From Patescibacteria group bacterium (GTDB lineage Bacteria; Patescibacteriota; Patescibacteriia; JAHIZJ01), in contig JBAZUB010000001.1 in the NCBI GenBank assembly GCA_041661625.1, forward strand, positions 558,001-622,000: 64,000 nucleotides of DNA. Reading direction: 5' to 3'. The first letter of the stretch is position 1; each line of letters begins with the position of its first letter. Shown piece after piece: positions 9,289 to 17,780 of the stretch. The notes below the pieces were generated by a model that did no database searches, was not told where the DNA came from, and saw only the letters and a program-made list of their open reading frames with translations. A program made the position numbers and the translations under genes.

Positions 9289-10317
9289 ATGCAGCACTTG
9301 CCGCACCAAAATCATCGTCTATTGCCCTGGCCGATCGAATCGGCAGATTGGCCGGCTTTTCGTTACGCGCAGATTAATCGCGCCGTGTTTCATGATTTGA
9401 TCGACAATTGGTCACAGGCCACCACTTTGCCACAAACGGTTCGTGCCGGTTTGGCTAATACGTGGCCCTTGTCTTTTGAAGTTAGAAGATTGGAATCAAG
9501 CGACCAACGCACCACGAAAGCGCTGATGACGCTGGCCGATGGTGCGGTAATTGAGTCAGTATTGATGCGCTACCCAAAACGCAATAGCGTCTGTGTTTCC
9601 TGCCAAGTAGGGTGCGCAGTTGGCTGCAGTTTCTGCGCCACTGGCCGGCTGGGTTTTCGGCGCAATTTAACGCCCTGGGAAATCATCAGCCAGGTCTTGC
9701 TATTCAGCCGCCAATTGAAAGTCAAAAACGAGCGCGTCGACAGCGTCGTGTTTATGGGTATGGGTGAGCCCTTCCTGAACTACGAATCAGTTCTACCTGC
9801 AATCCGATTGCTCAATGACCCGGCCGGCCTCAACCTGGGCGCCCGGCATATGTCGATTTCCACCAGCGGAATAGTTCCGGGTATCAGACGTTTTCTCAAA
9901 GAACGCCTCGAGGTCAATTTGGCAATATCTTTGCACGCCCCCAATGACCGTCTGCGCACCCGCCTGATGCCGATCAACACCACCTACCCGCTCAAGACGC
10001 TAATGTCCGCTGCGTCTGAATACGTGTCCAAAGCTCGACGCCGTTTGATGTTTGAATATATAATGATAGCGGGTCTGAACGATACCGACGATTGCGCCGA
10101 AGAGTTGGCAGCGCTGTTAAAACATCCGCTATATTTCGTGAATATCATACCGTACAATCTGACAGGCATTTATTCGCCCACTCCCGCCCACCAAGTAAAG
10201 CGCTTCATCAATCTGCTGCGCCGGCAACACGTCAGCGTTACCCAACGAGCCGAGTTCGGCCAGGAAATTATGGCAGCCTGCGGCCAGCTGGCCGGTCGGT
10301 CAGGACAGTCAAAGTAA
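9289..10317 (+). CDS. 23S rRNA (adenine-2503-C2)-methyltransferase RlmN
   Basis: 342 residues. Radical SAM enzyme that methylates A2503 of 23S rRNA and A37 of some tRNAs. The CxxxCxxC cluster motif appears as CAVGCSFC (near 107-114), followed by MGMGEPFLNY and the SAM-binding stretches typical of RlmN. The second catalytic cysteine is expected near the C-terminus and is probably that of MAACGQL. Length is close to the usual 350-380 residues. It lies in the same direction as the propeller gene 25 bases downstream. Confidence 0.92.
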   Translation: MQHLPHQNHRLLPWPIESADWPAFRYAQINRAVFHDLIDNWSQATTLPQTVRAGLANTWPLSFEVRRLESSDQRTTKALMTLADGAVIESVLMRYPKRNSVCVSCQVGCAVGCSFCATGRLGFRRNLTPWEIISQVLLFSRQLKVKNERVDSVVFMGMGEPFLNYESVLPAIRLLNDPAGLNLGARHMSISTSGIVPGIRRFLKERLEVNLAISLHAPNDRLRTRLMPINTTYPLKTLMSAASEYVSKARRRLMFEYIMIAGLNDTDDCAEELAALLKHPLYFVNIIPYNLTGIYSPTPAHQVKRFINLLRRQHVSVTQRAEFGQEIMAACGQLAGRSGQSK

Positions 10318-10342
10318 TAATCATATCAGTAATAATTTATCT

Positions 10343-12349
10343 ATGTTTTTACAACGACGCTTGGACAGTTACGTAGCTCTGGTATCCAGTCTGATTATTG
10401 TCTTTATCGGCGCTACATTGTATATCGGGTTGGATCACAAGCTAAATCAAACAGCCGATACTAAACCATCCCCGAGGGAACTCCACTACCCCGGCAATGG
10501 TTATTTTACCAGCGCCGACGATTTCAAGAGTTTTCTCCAAGAATCATCGAGTGTCAACGCTCGCAATTATTCCAACGCCAGGGTAACTGACTTAGCATTG
10601 CCGAATATGGCCGAGCAGGATGCGGCTGGTATTCTAAAATCGACCAGCGGCGCCAGCCGATATTCACAAACCAATGTCCAAGTGGCGGGCATCGACGAAC
10701 CTGATATCGTCAAGACAAATGGCCAAGAAATATTTATCTCTACCGAAAGCCCCTATTATGGCGCGGTTGAACCAGCTATACTGGAAGAAGACCAAGCGGT
10801 CAAGAGCAGCGCATCGAGTGAAACGGCCTTGCCCGCCCCCACCACTCCCACCCGGATTGTTTCTGCGCTTCCGGCTGACAAAGCCGCCGTCGCCAGCACG
10901 TTGGCCAAAACTGGCCCACTACTCTATGCGCAAGATACACTGGTTGTTTTTTCCACCGATAAAAAAGTGACGGGCTATAACGTAGCCGATCAAAATAAGC
11001 CAACCCAAAGCTGGACTTACGACATTGATGGCTCGTATCTGACCGCGCGCCTGTGGCAGAATAAAATCTATCTGATTGTCGACGCTAGTATCGACGAATC
11101 AAATCCCTGTCCGATCCAACCTCTAGCGACCGATCATACAACTATCACTATTCCTTGCAATCGGGTATACCATCCAGCCGCTGATACGGCCGTCGACTCA
11201 ACCTATTCAGTCATGAAGATCGACCCCGCTACCGGCCAAGTTGAACAGTCGCTTTCGTTTGTCGGCAGTACCGACGCGTCAACTGTTTACGTATCGCCGA
11301 ATGCTATTTATCTGACCCATCCCGCCGTGATCGACTATGCGGCTTACTCTTACACCTCGATGATTGAATCGGCGCTGACCCTGCTGCCTACCAGCGTTCA
11401 AGATAAAATCACCCGGCTTAATACTTATGATATAAGCATCGAGGCCAAATATACGGAACTCCAATCAATCCTGGATGACTACTACAACTCGCTAACCGCC
11501 GAGGATCGTCTGCGCCAGCAAACCGCGATCGAAAAAAGCCTCGACGCGTACTTCCAGGAACATCGCCGCGAATTGGAGAAAACCGGCCTGACAAAAATAA
11601 CCCTATCTGACCTGACAGTTACCGCTACCGGCGAAGTGCCCGGTTATCCCCTCAACCAATTCTCAATCGATGAATACCAGGGTAACCTGCGCATTGCCAC
11701 CACATCAAGCAGTCAGTTCTCTTCTCTGGGCTCGGGGGACACCGCCAACGATATCTATGTCTTCGATAGCAAATTGGACAAGATCGGCCAGCTGCAAAAT
11801 CTCGGATTGGGCGAGACAATATACTCCGCCCGTTTTGTCGGCAACCGCGGTTATTTAGTTACCTTCCGGCAGACCGATCCATTCTTCGTCCTCGACTTGT
11901 CCGATCCCCGCAAACCTGAATTGAAGGGTGAATTGAAAATCCCCGGCTACTCATCATATCTTCACCCCCTAACCGATACATTAGTCCTGGGAGTTGGGGC
12001 TGAGAGCTCCCATGCGAAGTTATCGCTGTTTGACGTGACCGACGCCAATAAACCCATCGAGCTGGCAAATCAGAAATTGGATGACTACTGGTCCGAGGCG
12101 CAGAATAATCATCACGCCTTCCTTCAGGATGCACAACATAAAGTGTTCTTCCTGCCGGGCGGAACTAATGGTTACGTGTATAGCTACGACGCCAACACCC
12201 TGACCCTGGCGAAAAAAGTAGATGGCCTGTCCATGAAACGGGCGGTATATCTCGATAACAATCTCTACATAATCGGCGAGTCGAGCCTGGTGGTGCTGGA
12301 TGAAACCAATTGGAATCAAGTGGGTCAGCTTCAATATCCGACGAATTGA
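10343..12349 (+). CDS. secreted beta-propeller protein (PF09826-like)
   Basis: 668 residues with an N-terminal membrane anchor (about 10-30, VALVSSLIIVFIGATLYIGL). The remainder matches the pattern of the 'beta propeller domain' family found in archaea, Bacillus and Patescibacteria: SRYSQTNVQVAGIDEPDIVKTNG-type opening (near 110-130), repeated strand blades, and blade ends such as YVFDSKLDKIGQL and LFDVTDANKPIEL. Function of the family is unknown; an extracellular binding role is likely. A factor-independent terminator follows the stop. Confidence 0.75.
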   Translation: MFLQRRLDSYVALVSSLIIVFIGATLYIGLDHKLNQTADTKPSPRELHYPGNGYFTSADDFKSFLQESSSVNARNYSNARVTDLALPNMAEQDAAGILKSTSGASRYSQTNVQVAGIDEPDIVKTNGQEIFISTESPYYGAVEPAILEEDQAVKSSASSETALPAPTTPTRIVSALPADKAAVASTLAKTGPLLYAQDTLVVFSTDKKVTGYNVADQNKPTQSWTYDIDGSYLTARLWQNKIYLIVDASIDESNPCPIQPLATDHTTITIPCNRVYHPAADTAVDSTYSVMKIDPATGQVEQSLSFVGSTDASTVYVSPNAIYLTHPAVIDYAAYSYTSMIESALTLLPTSVQDKITRLNTYDISIEAKYTELQSILDDYYNSLTAEDRLRQQTAIEKSLDAYFQEHRRELEKTGLTKITLSDLTVTATGEVPGYPLNQFSIDEYQGNLRIATTSSSQFSSLGSGDTANDIYVFDSKLDKIGQLQNLGLGETIYSARFVGNRGYLVTFRQTDPFFVLDLSDPRKPELKGELKIPGYSSYLHPLTDTLVLGVGAESSHAKLSLFDVTDANKPIELANQKLDDYWSEAQNNHHAFLQDAQHKVFFLPGGTNGYVYSYDANTLTLAKKVDGLSMKRAVYLDNNLYIIGESSLVVLDETNWNQVGQLQYPTN

Positions 12350-12372
12350 TCGTGAATTATTGCTGAAGATAG

Positions 12373-12402
12373 ACGGAGCGCCAAACTTGACGCTCCGTTT
12401 TT
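12373..12402 (+). terminator. intrinsic terminator
   Basis: 8-bp stem (12373-12380 with 12391-12398), 10-base loop, then a run of T. It closes the transcript that contains rlmN and the propeller gene. Confidence 0.85.
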
Positions 12403-12443
12403 GTCGCGGTATAGTGTGTGGTTATTAACTTAGGAACAACTAT

Positions 12444-12917
12444 ATGAATATTACTGTCGGACAAAAAGCGCCGGATTTCTCACTGGCCGATCAGAGCGGT
12501 CAGGTTCGCCACTTGAACCAATACCGCGGCAGTTGGGTATTGTTGTATTTTTACCCCCAAGATGACACGCCCGGCTGCACCACCGAAGCCTGCGGCCTGC
12601 GTGATGCTTTCCCAGATTTTGGCAAATTAGACACCGTGGTTTTGGGCGTCAGCACCGATTCGGTGGCCAGCCACAAGAAGTTTGCCGCGAAGTACCATCT
12701 GCCGTTCACTATCCTGGCCGATGAGCAGAAAGAAGTGGTCAAACTTTACGGCGTTTGGGCGCCGAAGAAGTTTCTCGGCAAAGAATTTCTCGGTACGAAA
12801 CGGGTTTCGTTTCTCATTGACCCCGCAGGCTTGATTGCCAAGATATATGACCCGGTCAAACCCGCCGCCCATACCGATGAAGTTAAACGCGATCTGAAAA
12901 TACTCCGCGGCAAATAA
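12444..12917 (+). CDS. thiol peroxidase / peroxiredoxin of the Bcp type
   Basis: 157 residues, the usual Bcp length. Reduces hydrogen peroxide and organic hydroperoxides with electrons from thioredoxin. The peroxidatic cysteine is in DDTPGCTTEACGLRD (near residue 45), and the second cysteine five residues later gives the CxxxxC pair of atypical 2-Cys Bcp enzymes. The thioredoxin-like opening GQKAPDFSLADQSG is at the N-terminus. No signal peptide, so cytoplasmic. Confidence 0.92.
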   Translation: MNITVGQKAPDFSLADQSGQVRHLNQYRGSWVLLYFYPQDDTPGCTTEACGLRDAFPDFGKLDTVVLGVSTDSVASHKKFAAKYHLPFTILADEQKEVVKLYGVWAPKKFLGKEFLGTKRVSFLIDPAGLIAKIYDPVKPAAHTDEVKRDLKILRGK

Positions 12918-12997
12918 ACGGCGCAGTCATCAGCTTGACTAAGTGGCGTGTTATTCGTTAGGCTTAGGGGGTATTTACTAAATCATTCTTATGCCCC

Positions 12998-13705
12998 ATG
13001 CCTGATTTTACACCGTATCGAATTGCGCGCCGGGAGCAGCTGACGCCCACGATTATTTCTTTTACCCTACAACCGGAAACGGGCCAGTTAATTGAATACC
13101 AGCCTGGGCAATTTGTCATGGTTGGAGTCTACGATAAAGCTGGTCAGATAATCGCCAAGAAACCCTATTCTATCTGCAGCACGCCCACCAACAAGCACGA
13201 ACTCCAGCTTTCTTACAAGATCCAGGGGGAGTTTACGCATCGGCTGGCTGAGTTGCGGGAGAATGACCGGGTCGCGATCGCCGGGCCATTCGGCGTGTTT
13301 ACCCTGCGTCCGCAGACCACCCGGGATGTAGTGCTGCTGGCTGGCGGCATCGGCCTGACGCCGTTGTTGGGTATGCTACGTTACGCGGCTGATAATAATA
13401 TTACGCAGAACTTCACCCTTCTGTACGCCGTTCGCAGTCCGGAAGAGCTAGCTTTCAAAACTGAATTGGATATACTGGCCCAACAACATCCCAACATCAA
13501 GTGCGTCTATTTTGCTGAATCATTCTCCGATGACTGGTCTGGCGAACGCGGACGGATTACGCCGGAACTGCTAAAAATATACAGTGATCCGATGGCAGCT
13601 AAAGAATACTACATTTGCGGACCGCCGATATTTATCCAAATAATGATCAAGCTATTGGCAGATGGCGGCGTCCCCGCCCAGCAGGTGCATAATGAGAAGT
13701 TTTAA
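12998..13705 (+). CDS. ferredoxin-NADP reductase-like FAD/NAD(P) oxidoreductase
   Basis: 235 residues. N-terminal FAD barrel (KKPYSICSTP near residue 60) and C-terminal NAD(P) domain (LLAGGIGLTPLLGML near 110; YYICGPP near 208), as in the FNR superfamily. There is no fused 2Fe-2S domain. It could pass electrons between NAD(P)H and a ferredoxin, such as the one at 40.5 kb, and it sits convergent to the ferredoxin-dependent oxidoreductase genes. The electron partner is inferred. Confidence 0.8.
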   Translation: MPDFTPYRIARREQLTPTIISFTLQPETGQLIEYQPGQFVMVGVYDKAGQIIAKKPYSICSTPTNKHELQLSYKIQGEFTHRLAELRENDRVAIAGPFGVFTLRPQTTRDVVLLAGGIGLTPLLGMLRYAADNNITQNFTLLYAVRSPEELAFKTELDILAQQHPNIKCVYFAESFSDDWSGERGRITPELLKIYSDPMAAKEYYICGPPIFIQIMIKLLADGGVPAQQVHNEKF

Positions 13706-13726
13706 ACTCTTCAAGCTAGTTTAAAC

Positions 13727-13756
13727 CGTAGGCGGGCAAACGTTTGCCCGCCTACG
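13727..13756. repeat. perfect palindrome of the GTAGGCGGG family
   Basis: 30 bp that read the same on both strands, centred between two convergent genes (stops at 13705 and 13785). It could end transcription from both sides, but the T tract is weak. Its arms (CGTAGGCGGGC) match the dispersed mini-elements seen elsewhere in this window. Confidence 0.8.
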
Positions 13757-13784
13757 TTATTGTATTCGCAAAAGTGGCTTGGTG

Positions 13785-14654
13785 CTACCTAAACTCCGCC
13801 AAGATCTTCTTGGCCGCGGTTCTATTGGCCAGCTGCCGCACTAACGGCGCTTTTTGTAACTGGGGATGAAGTGATTCAAAAGTCGGTTTTGATTCTTGAA
13901 ATAGAATCCCGATTGGCAGCTTTTCCATTTCACCGGCTTTGACATAAGCCTTTGCCCGATTATTGGCCAGCCAGTTGATTGTCTCCAGTTTGTATATGCG
14001 CAGCTTAACTTCCTCGCGTAAGTTTTTCTTGTCGTAAAATATCACGCAGGGCTGGATTACTTCGACCACCGCGAAACCGGGGTGCTTGATGGCAGCTTGG
14101 TATAAATCTTTCAGATGGCTAACTTCGTCTGAAAACCCACGGGCGACAAACGTGGCGCCAGCCGTCAGAGCCATCTGCAAACCATTGAGCGGATATTCTT
14201 TTGCTCCGGTTGGGGCGGTTTTTGTTTTATCGCCGGTTTTGGTAGTGGGCGAAGTTTGGCCGGTCGTTAAACTATAGCGCTCATTATTATGCACAATCAT
14301 GGTCATATCAATATTGCGCCGGCAGGCATGTAAGAAATGGTTGCCGCCCTCACCATATGCGCCGCCATCGCCGCCCATCGCTAATACCGTCAGGTCGTGA
14401 TTGGCTAATTTAACTGCTTGCGCTACCGGCAGTGCCCGCCCGTGCAGACTGTGGAAACCGTACAGCCGATGCCAGTTGGCGCCATTACTGGAGCACCCGA
14501 TATCAAAAGCCATCATCACTTGATACGGTTTTAATCCCAGACCGCTGAGCGCCTGGGTCAACGCCGTCCACATGCCAAAGTTGCCACAACCGGGACACCA
14601 AGTCGGCTGATTCTGGTTCATAAAGCTTTGTGGCGATGTGGTTGAGGTGGGCAT
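13785..14654 (-). CDS. 2-oxoacid:ferredoxin oxidoreductase, beta subunit
   Basis: 289 residues. TPP-binding subunit that decarboxylates pyruvate or another 2-oxoacid and reduces ferredoxin. Visible features are WCPGCGNFGMW (near 18-28), DIGCSSN, the TPP motif GGDGGAYGEGGNH and HNNERYSLTTGQTSPTT. Cysteines in CPGCG and IGCSS fit cluster ligands of the family. Its ATG lies one base past the alpha-subunit stop, so the two are translated from one message. The substrate cannot be assigned from sequence alone. Confidence 0.9.
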   Translation of the reverse strand: MPTSTTSPQSFMNQNQPTWCPGCGNFGMWTALTQALSGLGLKPYQVMMAFDIGCSSNGANWHRLYGFHSLHGRALPVAQAVKLANHDLTVLAMGGDGGAYGEGGNHFLHACRRNIDMTMIVHNNERYSLTTGQTSPTTKTGDKTKTAPTGAKEYPLNGLQMALTAGATFVARGFSDEVSHLKDLYQAAIKHPGFAVVEVIQPCVIFYDKKNLREEVKLRIYKLETINWLANNRAKAYVKAGEMEKLPIGILFQESKPTFESLHPQLQKAPLVRQLANRTAAKKILAEFR

Positions 14655-14655
14655 A

Positions 14656-16404
14656 TTATATTCGTTGAGTACAAGTAATCTTGGTCACCCGCTCGACTAT
14701 TTCTTGCGGGTAGAATTGTGAACCGTTGTACTTGAGTATTTTGGCAGTAATGGTAATACCAGTGGCTTGGCGCAGCAGCTGAGCAAATTGTCCGGTGGCA
14801 TTGTTTTCGATCGCGACCAAATGTTTGGTATTTTTTAATAACTGAACGTAGGTTTTTTCATCTAACGGCCAGGGAGATTGGACATGAATATAATTTACGT
14901 TCGGCAATGATTTCAAGGCTTCCAGCACCGGACCCTTAACCGAACCCCAACCGATCAAAGTCAAACGGGCTTTAGCCGGCCCGTATCGCTTTGGCTTGGG
15001 TAGTTCTTTCAATACTCTCTTTAGTTTTGCCAACCGTTTGTTGGTCTGGGCCAAGCGCATCGCCGGTGTAAAACCTTCGATAGTGAAACCCGCTTCATCG
15101 TGCTCATCACTATTGGTTAGATGTACCCCGCCAGGCTGACCCGGCACTGCCCGCGCTGAGATTCCGCTGGCGGTAATCTGGTAGCGTTGATAGTTTTTTA
15201 TCTTGGCCAGTTGAGCGGTCGTTAACATCACACCGCGATCAACGGCCACGGTCGTGTTTGGCAACTTGATAGCCTGATGGCCTTCGGAGAGATATTTGTC
15301 CAATAATACAAACGTGGGAATCTGATATTTCTCGGCTAAATTTAATGCCAGAGCCGTATGTGTAAACGCTTCTGCTTGATCACCCGGCGCTAACACTGCC
15401 CGCACAAACTCTCCGTGTCCCGCGTGACAGATATACTGCAGATCGCCTTGTTCGGTCCAGGTGGGTAAGCCGGTCGCCGGTCCGGGACGTTGCGAATCTA
15501 TGACGGTCAATGGCGTCTCGGTCATAGCCGCCAAGCTCACACCCTCGTTCATTAGCGCGAAACCGCCACCGGAAGTCGCTACCAGCGATCGTACGCCGGC
15601 ATAACTGGCGCCAATCGCGTGATGCACGGCGGCAATTTCATCTTCCGGCTGCACCACCAGCATACCTGTTTTATCCGCCCAGTTCGTTAAATTGTGTAAT
15701 ATTGAAGTGGCCGGAGTCATGGGATAGGCCACATAGTATTGGCAACCAGCAGCGACAGCGCCTAGAGCGGCCATCTCATTGCCCGTGACCAACACACGGT
15801 TGTGTCCAGACTTACCGTGGTCAAACTGATAGGGGTACTGCTTGGGATGAAGTTCTCGCTGGGCATATTGATATCCGAATGTAATCGCCTTCACGTTCGA
15901 TTCGGCTACCTCGCTTCCCTTACCGCCAAACATCTCGCGTACTACTTGTTCAATCATCGCTAGATTATGACTCATCAGCCGTACCGCGATACCCAACATA
16001 ATCATGTTGCCGGCGATTATCGGCACCCCGGCTTGTTCGGTCATTGCTTTCAAAGACACGCCGTGCATTTTGCGGCCGCGGGTGTATTTGGCTTCGGGCG
16101 TGAATTTGTCTTTATCAAACAGAATCAAACCCTCACGCACCACGTCTTTTTGGCAATACGCGAAAGCCTCTGGCGATAACGCGATTAACAGATGAGTCGG
16201 CTCGTATACGGCATAGATTGGTTTATTTGACAGACTGACTTGAAACGTGACAATGCCACCCCGGATCCGTGATGGATATTCCGACATATCACAAACATAT
16301 AAACCAGAACGCATACACGCCTTGGCGAAAATATTACCGGCAATCTGCTGGCCGGCACCAGCCGGTCCACCAATCTCCCAATTAAAGATTTTTGTTTGCA
16401 CCAT
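14656..16404 (-). CDS. 2-oxoacid:ferredoxin oxidoreductase, fused gamma-alpha subunit
   Basis: 582 residues from the ATG at 16404 (start of MVQTKIFNW); longer frames upstream would run through a palindromic repeat. The gamma domain comes first (about 1-190; GGPAGAGQQIAG), then the alpha/pyrimidine domain (about 215-440; ATSGGGFALMNEGVSLAAMTETPL, DSQRPGPATGLPTWTEQGDL) and a C-terminal transketolase-like domain (about 480-580). The partner beta subunit follows at once. In a fermentative organism with few pathways this enzyme would supply reduced ferredoxin and acyl-CoA; that use is inferred. Confidence 0.9.
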   Translation of the reverse strand: MVQTKIFNWEIGGPAGAGQQIAGNIFAKACMRSGLYVCDMSEYPSRIRGGIVTFQVSLSNKPIYAVYEPTHLLIALSPEAFAYCQKDVVREGLILFDKDKFTPEAKYTRGRKMHGVSLKAMTEQAGVPIIAGNMIMLGIAVRLMSHNLAMIEQVVREMFGGKGSEVAESNVKAITFGYQYAQRELHPKQYPYQFDHGKSGHNRVLVTGNEMAALGAVAAGCQYYVAYPMTPATSILHNLTNWADKTGMLVVQPEDEIAAVHHAIGASYAGVRSLVATSGGGFALMNEGVSLAAMTETPLTVIDSQRPGPATGLPTWTEQGDLQYICHAGHGEFVRAVLAPGDQAEAFTHTALALNLAEKYQIPTFVLLDKYLSEGHQAIKLPNTTVAVDRGVMLTTAQLAKIKNYQRYQITASGISARAVPGQPGGVHLTNSDEHDEAGFTIEGFTPAMRLAQTNKRLAKLKRVLKELPKPKRYGPAKARLTLIGWGSVKGPVLEALKSLPNVNYIHVQSPWPLDEKTYVQLLKNTKHLVAIENNATGQFAQLLRQATGITITAKILKYNGSQFYPQEIVERVTKITCTQRI

Positions 16405-16454
16405 AGTGTATGTATTGTACCAAAATATCGCCGCTTTAGGAACATCACGACCAT

Positions 16455-16484
16455 CGTAGGCGAGGTTGGCCAACCTCGCCTACG
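16455..16484. repeat. perfect palindrome, GTAGGCGAGG variant
   Basis: 30-bp perfect palindrome with arms CGTAGGCGAGGTTGG, about 50 bases upstream of the oxidoreductase start. It is a variant of the element at 13727-13756. Confidence 0.75.
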
Positions 16485-16544
16485 GCGTATTTAAATACAT
16501 TGACTTGAAATTAATCCCGTTTATTGCTAAATTAACTTAGTCAT

Positions 16545-16865
16545 ATGGACTTTTTTCAACAAGTTTACGCCATTACCAAACGGATCCCGCGCGGCCGGGT
16601 GGCCACCTATGGCCAGATTGCGGCCATGATTTCCACGCCCCGAGCCGCGCGCGTGGTCGGCTGGGCATTGCACGCACTGGACAATCAACCCTATCCGTGG
16701 CAGCGGGTAATCAATAGCCGGGGCGTGATCAGCACCACTTGCGAGACCCACACCCGGGAATATCAAAAACAGTTGCTTGAATCCGAAGGAGTAAAGGTAG
16801 AAACCAATGGCGATGAGTATCGGGTTGATTTGAAAAAGTATCTTTGGCAACCAAAAGTTAAATAA
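16545..16865 (+). CDS. alkyltransferase-like protein (ATL), MGMT-family DNA-binding domain
   Basis: 106 residues, the usual ATL length. MGMT/Ogt proteins carry a PCHRV active site; here the segment is PWQRV with Trp52 in place of the acceptor cysteine, the hallmark of ATLs, which bind O6-alkylguanine and flag it for nucleotide excision repair. The winged-helix segment (PRGRVATYGQIAAMI, 15-29) and the arginine-finger region RAARVVG are intact. Start at 16545 has no clear SD site. No repair neighbours are adjacent. Confidence 0.88.
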   Translation: MDFFQQVYAITKRIPRGRVATYGQIAAMISTPRAARVVGWALHALDNQPYPWQRVINSRGVISTTCETHTREYQKQLLESEGVKVETNGDEYRVDLKKYLWQPKVK

Positions 16866-16885
16866 TCGCAGTTCGTGTCTTCTGA

Positions 16886-16956
16886 GCGGGTGTCGTATAA
16901 TGGCAATACCTCAGCTTTCCAAGCTGATGCTAGGGGTTCGATTCCCCTCACCCGCT
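16886..16956 (+). tRNA. tRNA-Gly (anticodon TCC)
   Basis: 71 bases fold as a cloverleaf: acceptor GCGGGTG/CACCCGC, D stem GTAT/ATAC, anticodon arm TCAGC-TTTCCAA-GCTGA, T arm AGGGG-TTCGATT-CCCCT. The 3' CCA is not encoded (CAG follows the discriminator T), so it needs the CCA-adding enzyme at 24.8 kb. Confidence 0.95.
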
Positions 16957-16993
16957 CAGTTGACATGAACAGAATATATTTCATTATTCGATT

Positions 16994-17530
16994 ATGAAAA
17001 TCGGTATTATCGCCGACTTACACGATAACCTCCGCCACCTAGAAATCGTGCGCCAAGAATTACTAGGACACAATGTTGAACTGTTGTTGTTCTGTGGAGA
17101 TTTCGATATGCCTTTTTCAATGCGAGGCTTTATCGATTTTAATATTCCGATAAAAGCCGTCCTAGGCAATGGCGATCCCGACATCCAGAAGTTTCAATAT
17201 CAATTACAAAATCTTCAGGTACTTAAGAGCCTCGACCTGGATATCGGCTTACGTTTTCAGGATATAACGGTCGATGGCCGCCGTATTGCTATTTCCCACG
17301 GTGACGACGAAGCGCTGAATAAAGTTATTATTGAAAGCCAGTTGTTTGATGTGTTTTGTCTAGGGCACAATCATGTCCCACGGATTAACCAGGAAGGCAA
17401 AACAACAATCATAAATCCAGGTTCGTTGGTGGGTTGGTTTTATGAACAGCCGGGACGGTTAGTCCCGGTGACCTATTCGATATACAATACTACCACCGGT
17501 ACGGCTGAATTGTACGAAGCCAAGCTATAA
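16994..17530 (+). CDS. YfcE/MJ0936-type metallophosphoesterase
   Basis: 178 residues with the calcineurin-like metal motifs in order: ADLHDN (7-12), FCGDFD, LGNGDPD, ISHGDD and GHNHVPR, ending IINPGSL. Family members are small cytoplasmic phosphodiesterases with two metal ions. The first metal motif reads D-L-H as in the family. The substrate is unknown. It starts 37 bases after the tRNA. Confidence 0.88.
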   Translation: MKIGIIADLHDNLRHLEIVRQELLGHNVELLLFCGDFDMPFSMRGFIDFNIPIKAVLGNGDPDIQKFQYQLQNLQVLKSLDLDIGLRFQDITVDGRRIAISHGDDEALNKVIIESQLFDVFCLGHNHVPRINQEGKTTIINPGSLVGWFYEQPGRLVPVTYSIYNTTTGTAELYEAKL

Positions 17531-17591
17531 TCACGCGCTTCGATACTCAATGATTTTATACAATCGCGGCGGGTTGATATCCTATCAGCCA

Positions 17592-17620
17592 TTGACATAA
17601 ATATTGTATCGTGGTATCTT
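17592..17620 (+). promoter_or_regulatory. promoter with a long structured leader for the DEAD-box gene
   Basis: TTGACA (17592-17597), 17 bases, TATCTT (17615-17620). The implied leader of about 155 bases has two clear hairpins, CCGTGAC/GTCACGG (about 17689-17717) and CCAGCAC/GTGCTGG (about 17751-17770), and ends just before the ATG at 17781. Confidence 0.7.
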
Positions 17621-17780
17621 TAGCACCAATCAACAACCGCCCCACAATTTGATGGGGCAAAGACTCGAACCACATTGTGTCATAGCTTTCCGTGACTCAG
17701 AGGAATCGGGTCACGGATCTTCGTTCTCCCTAAACCCACGAACGGAATCCAGCACCCCCGTGGTGCTGGAAAAAGCAATT

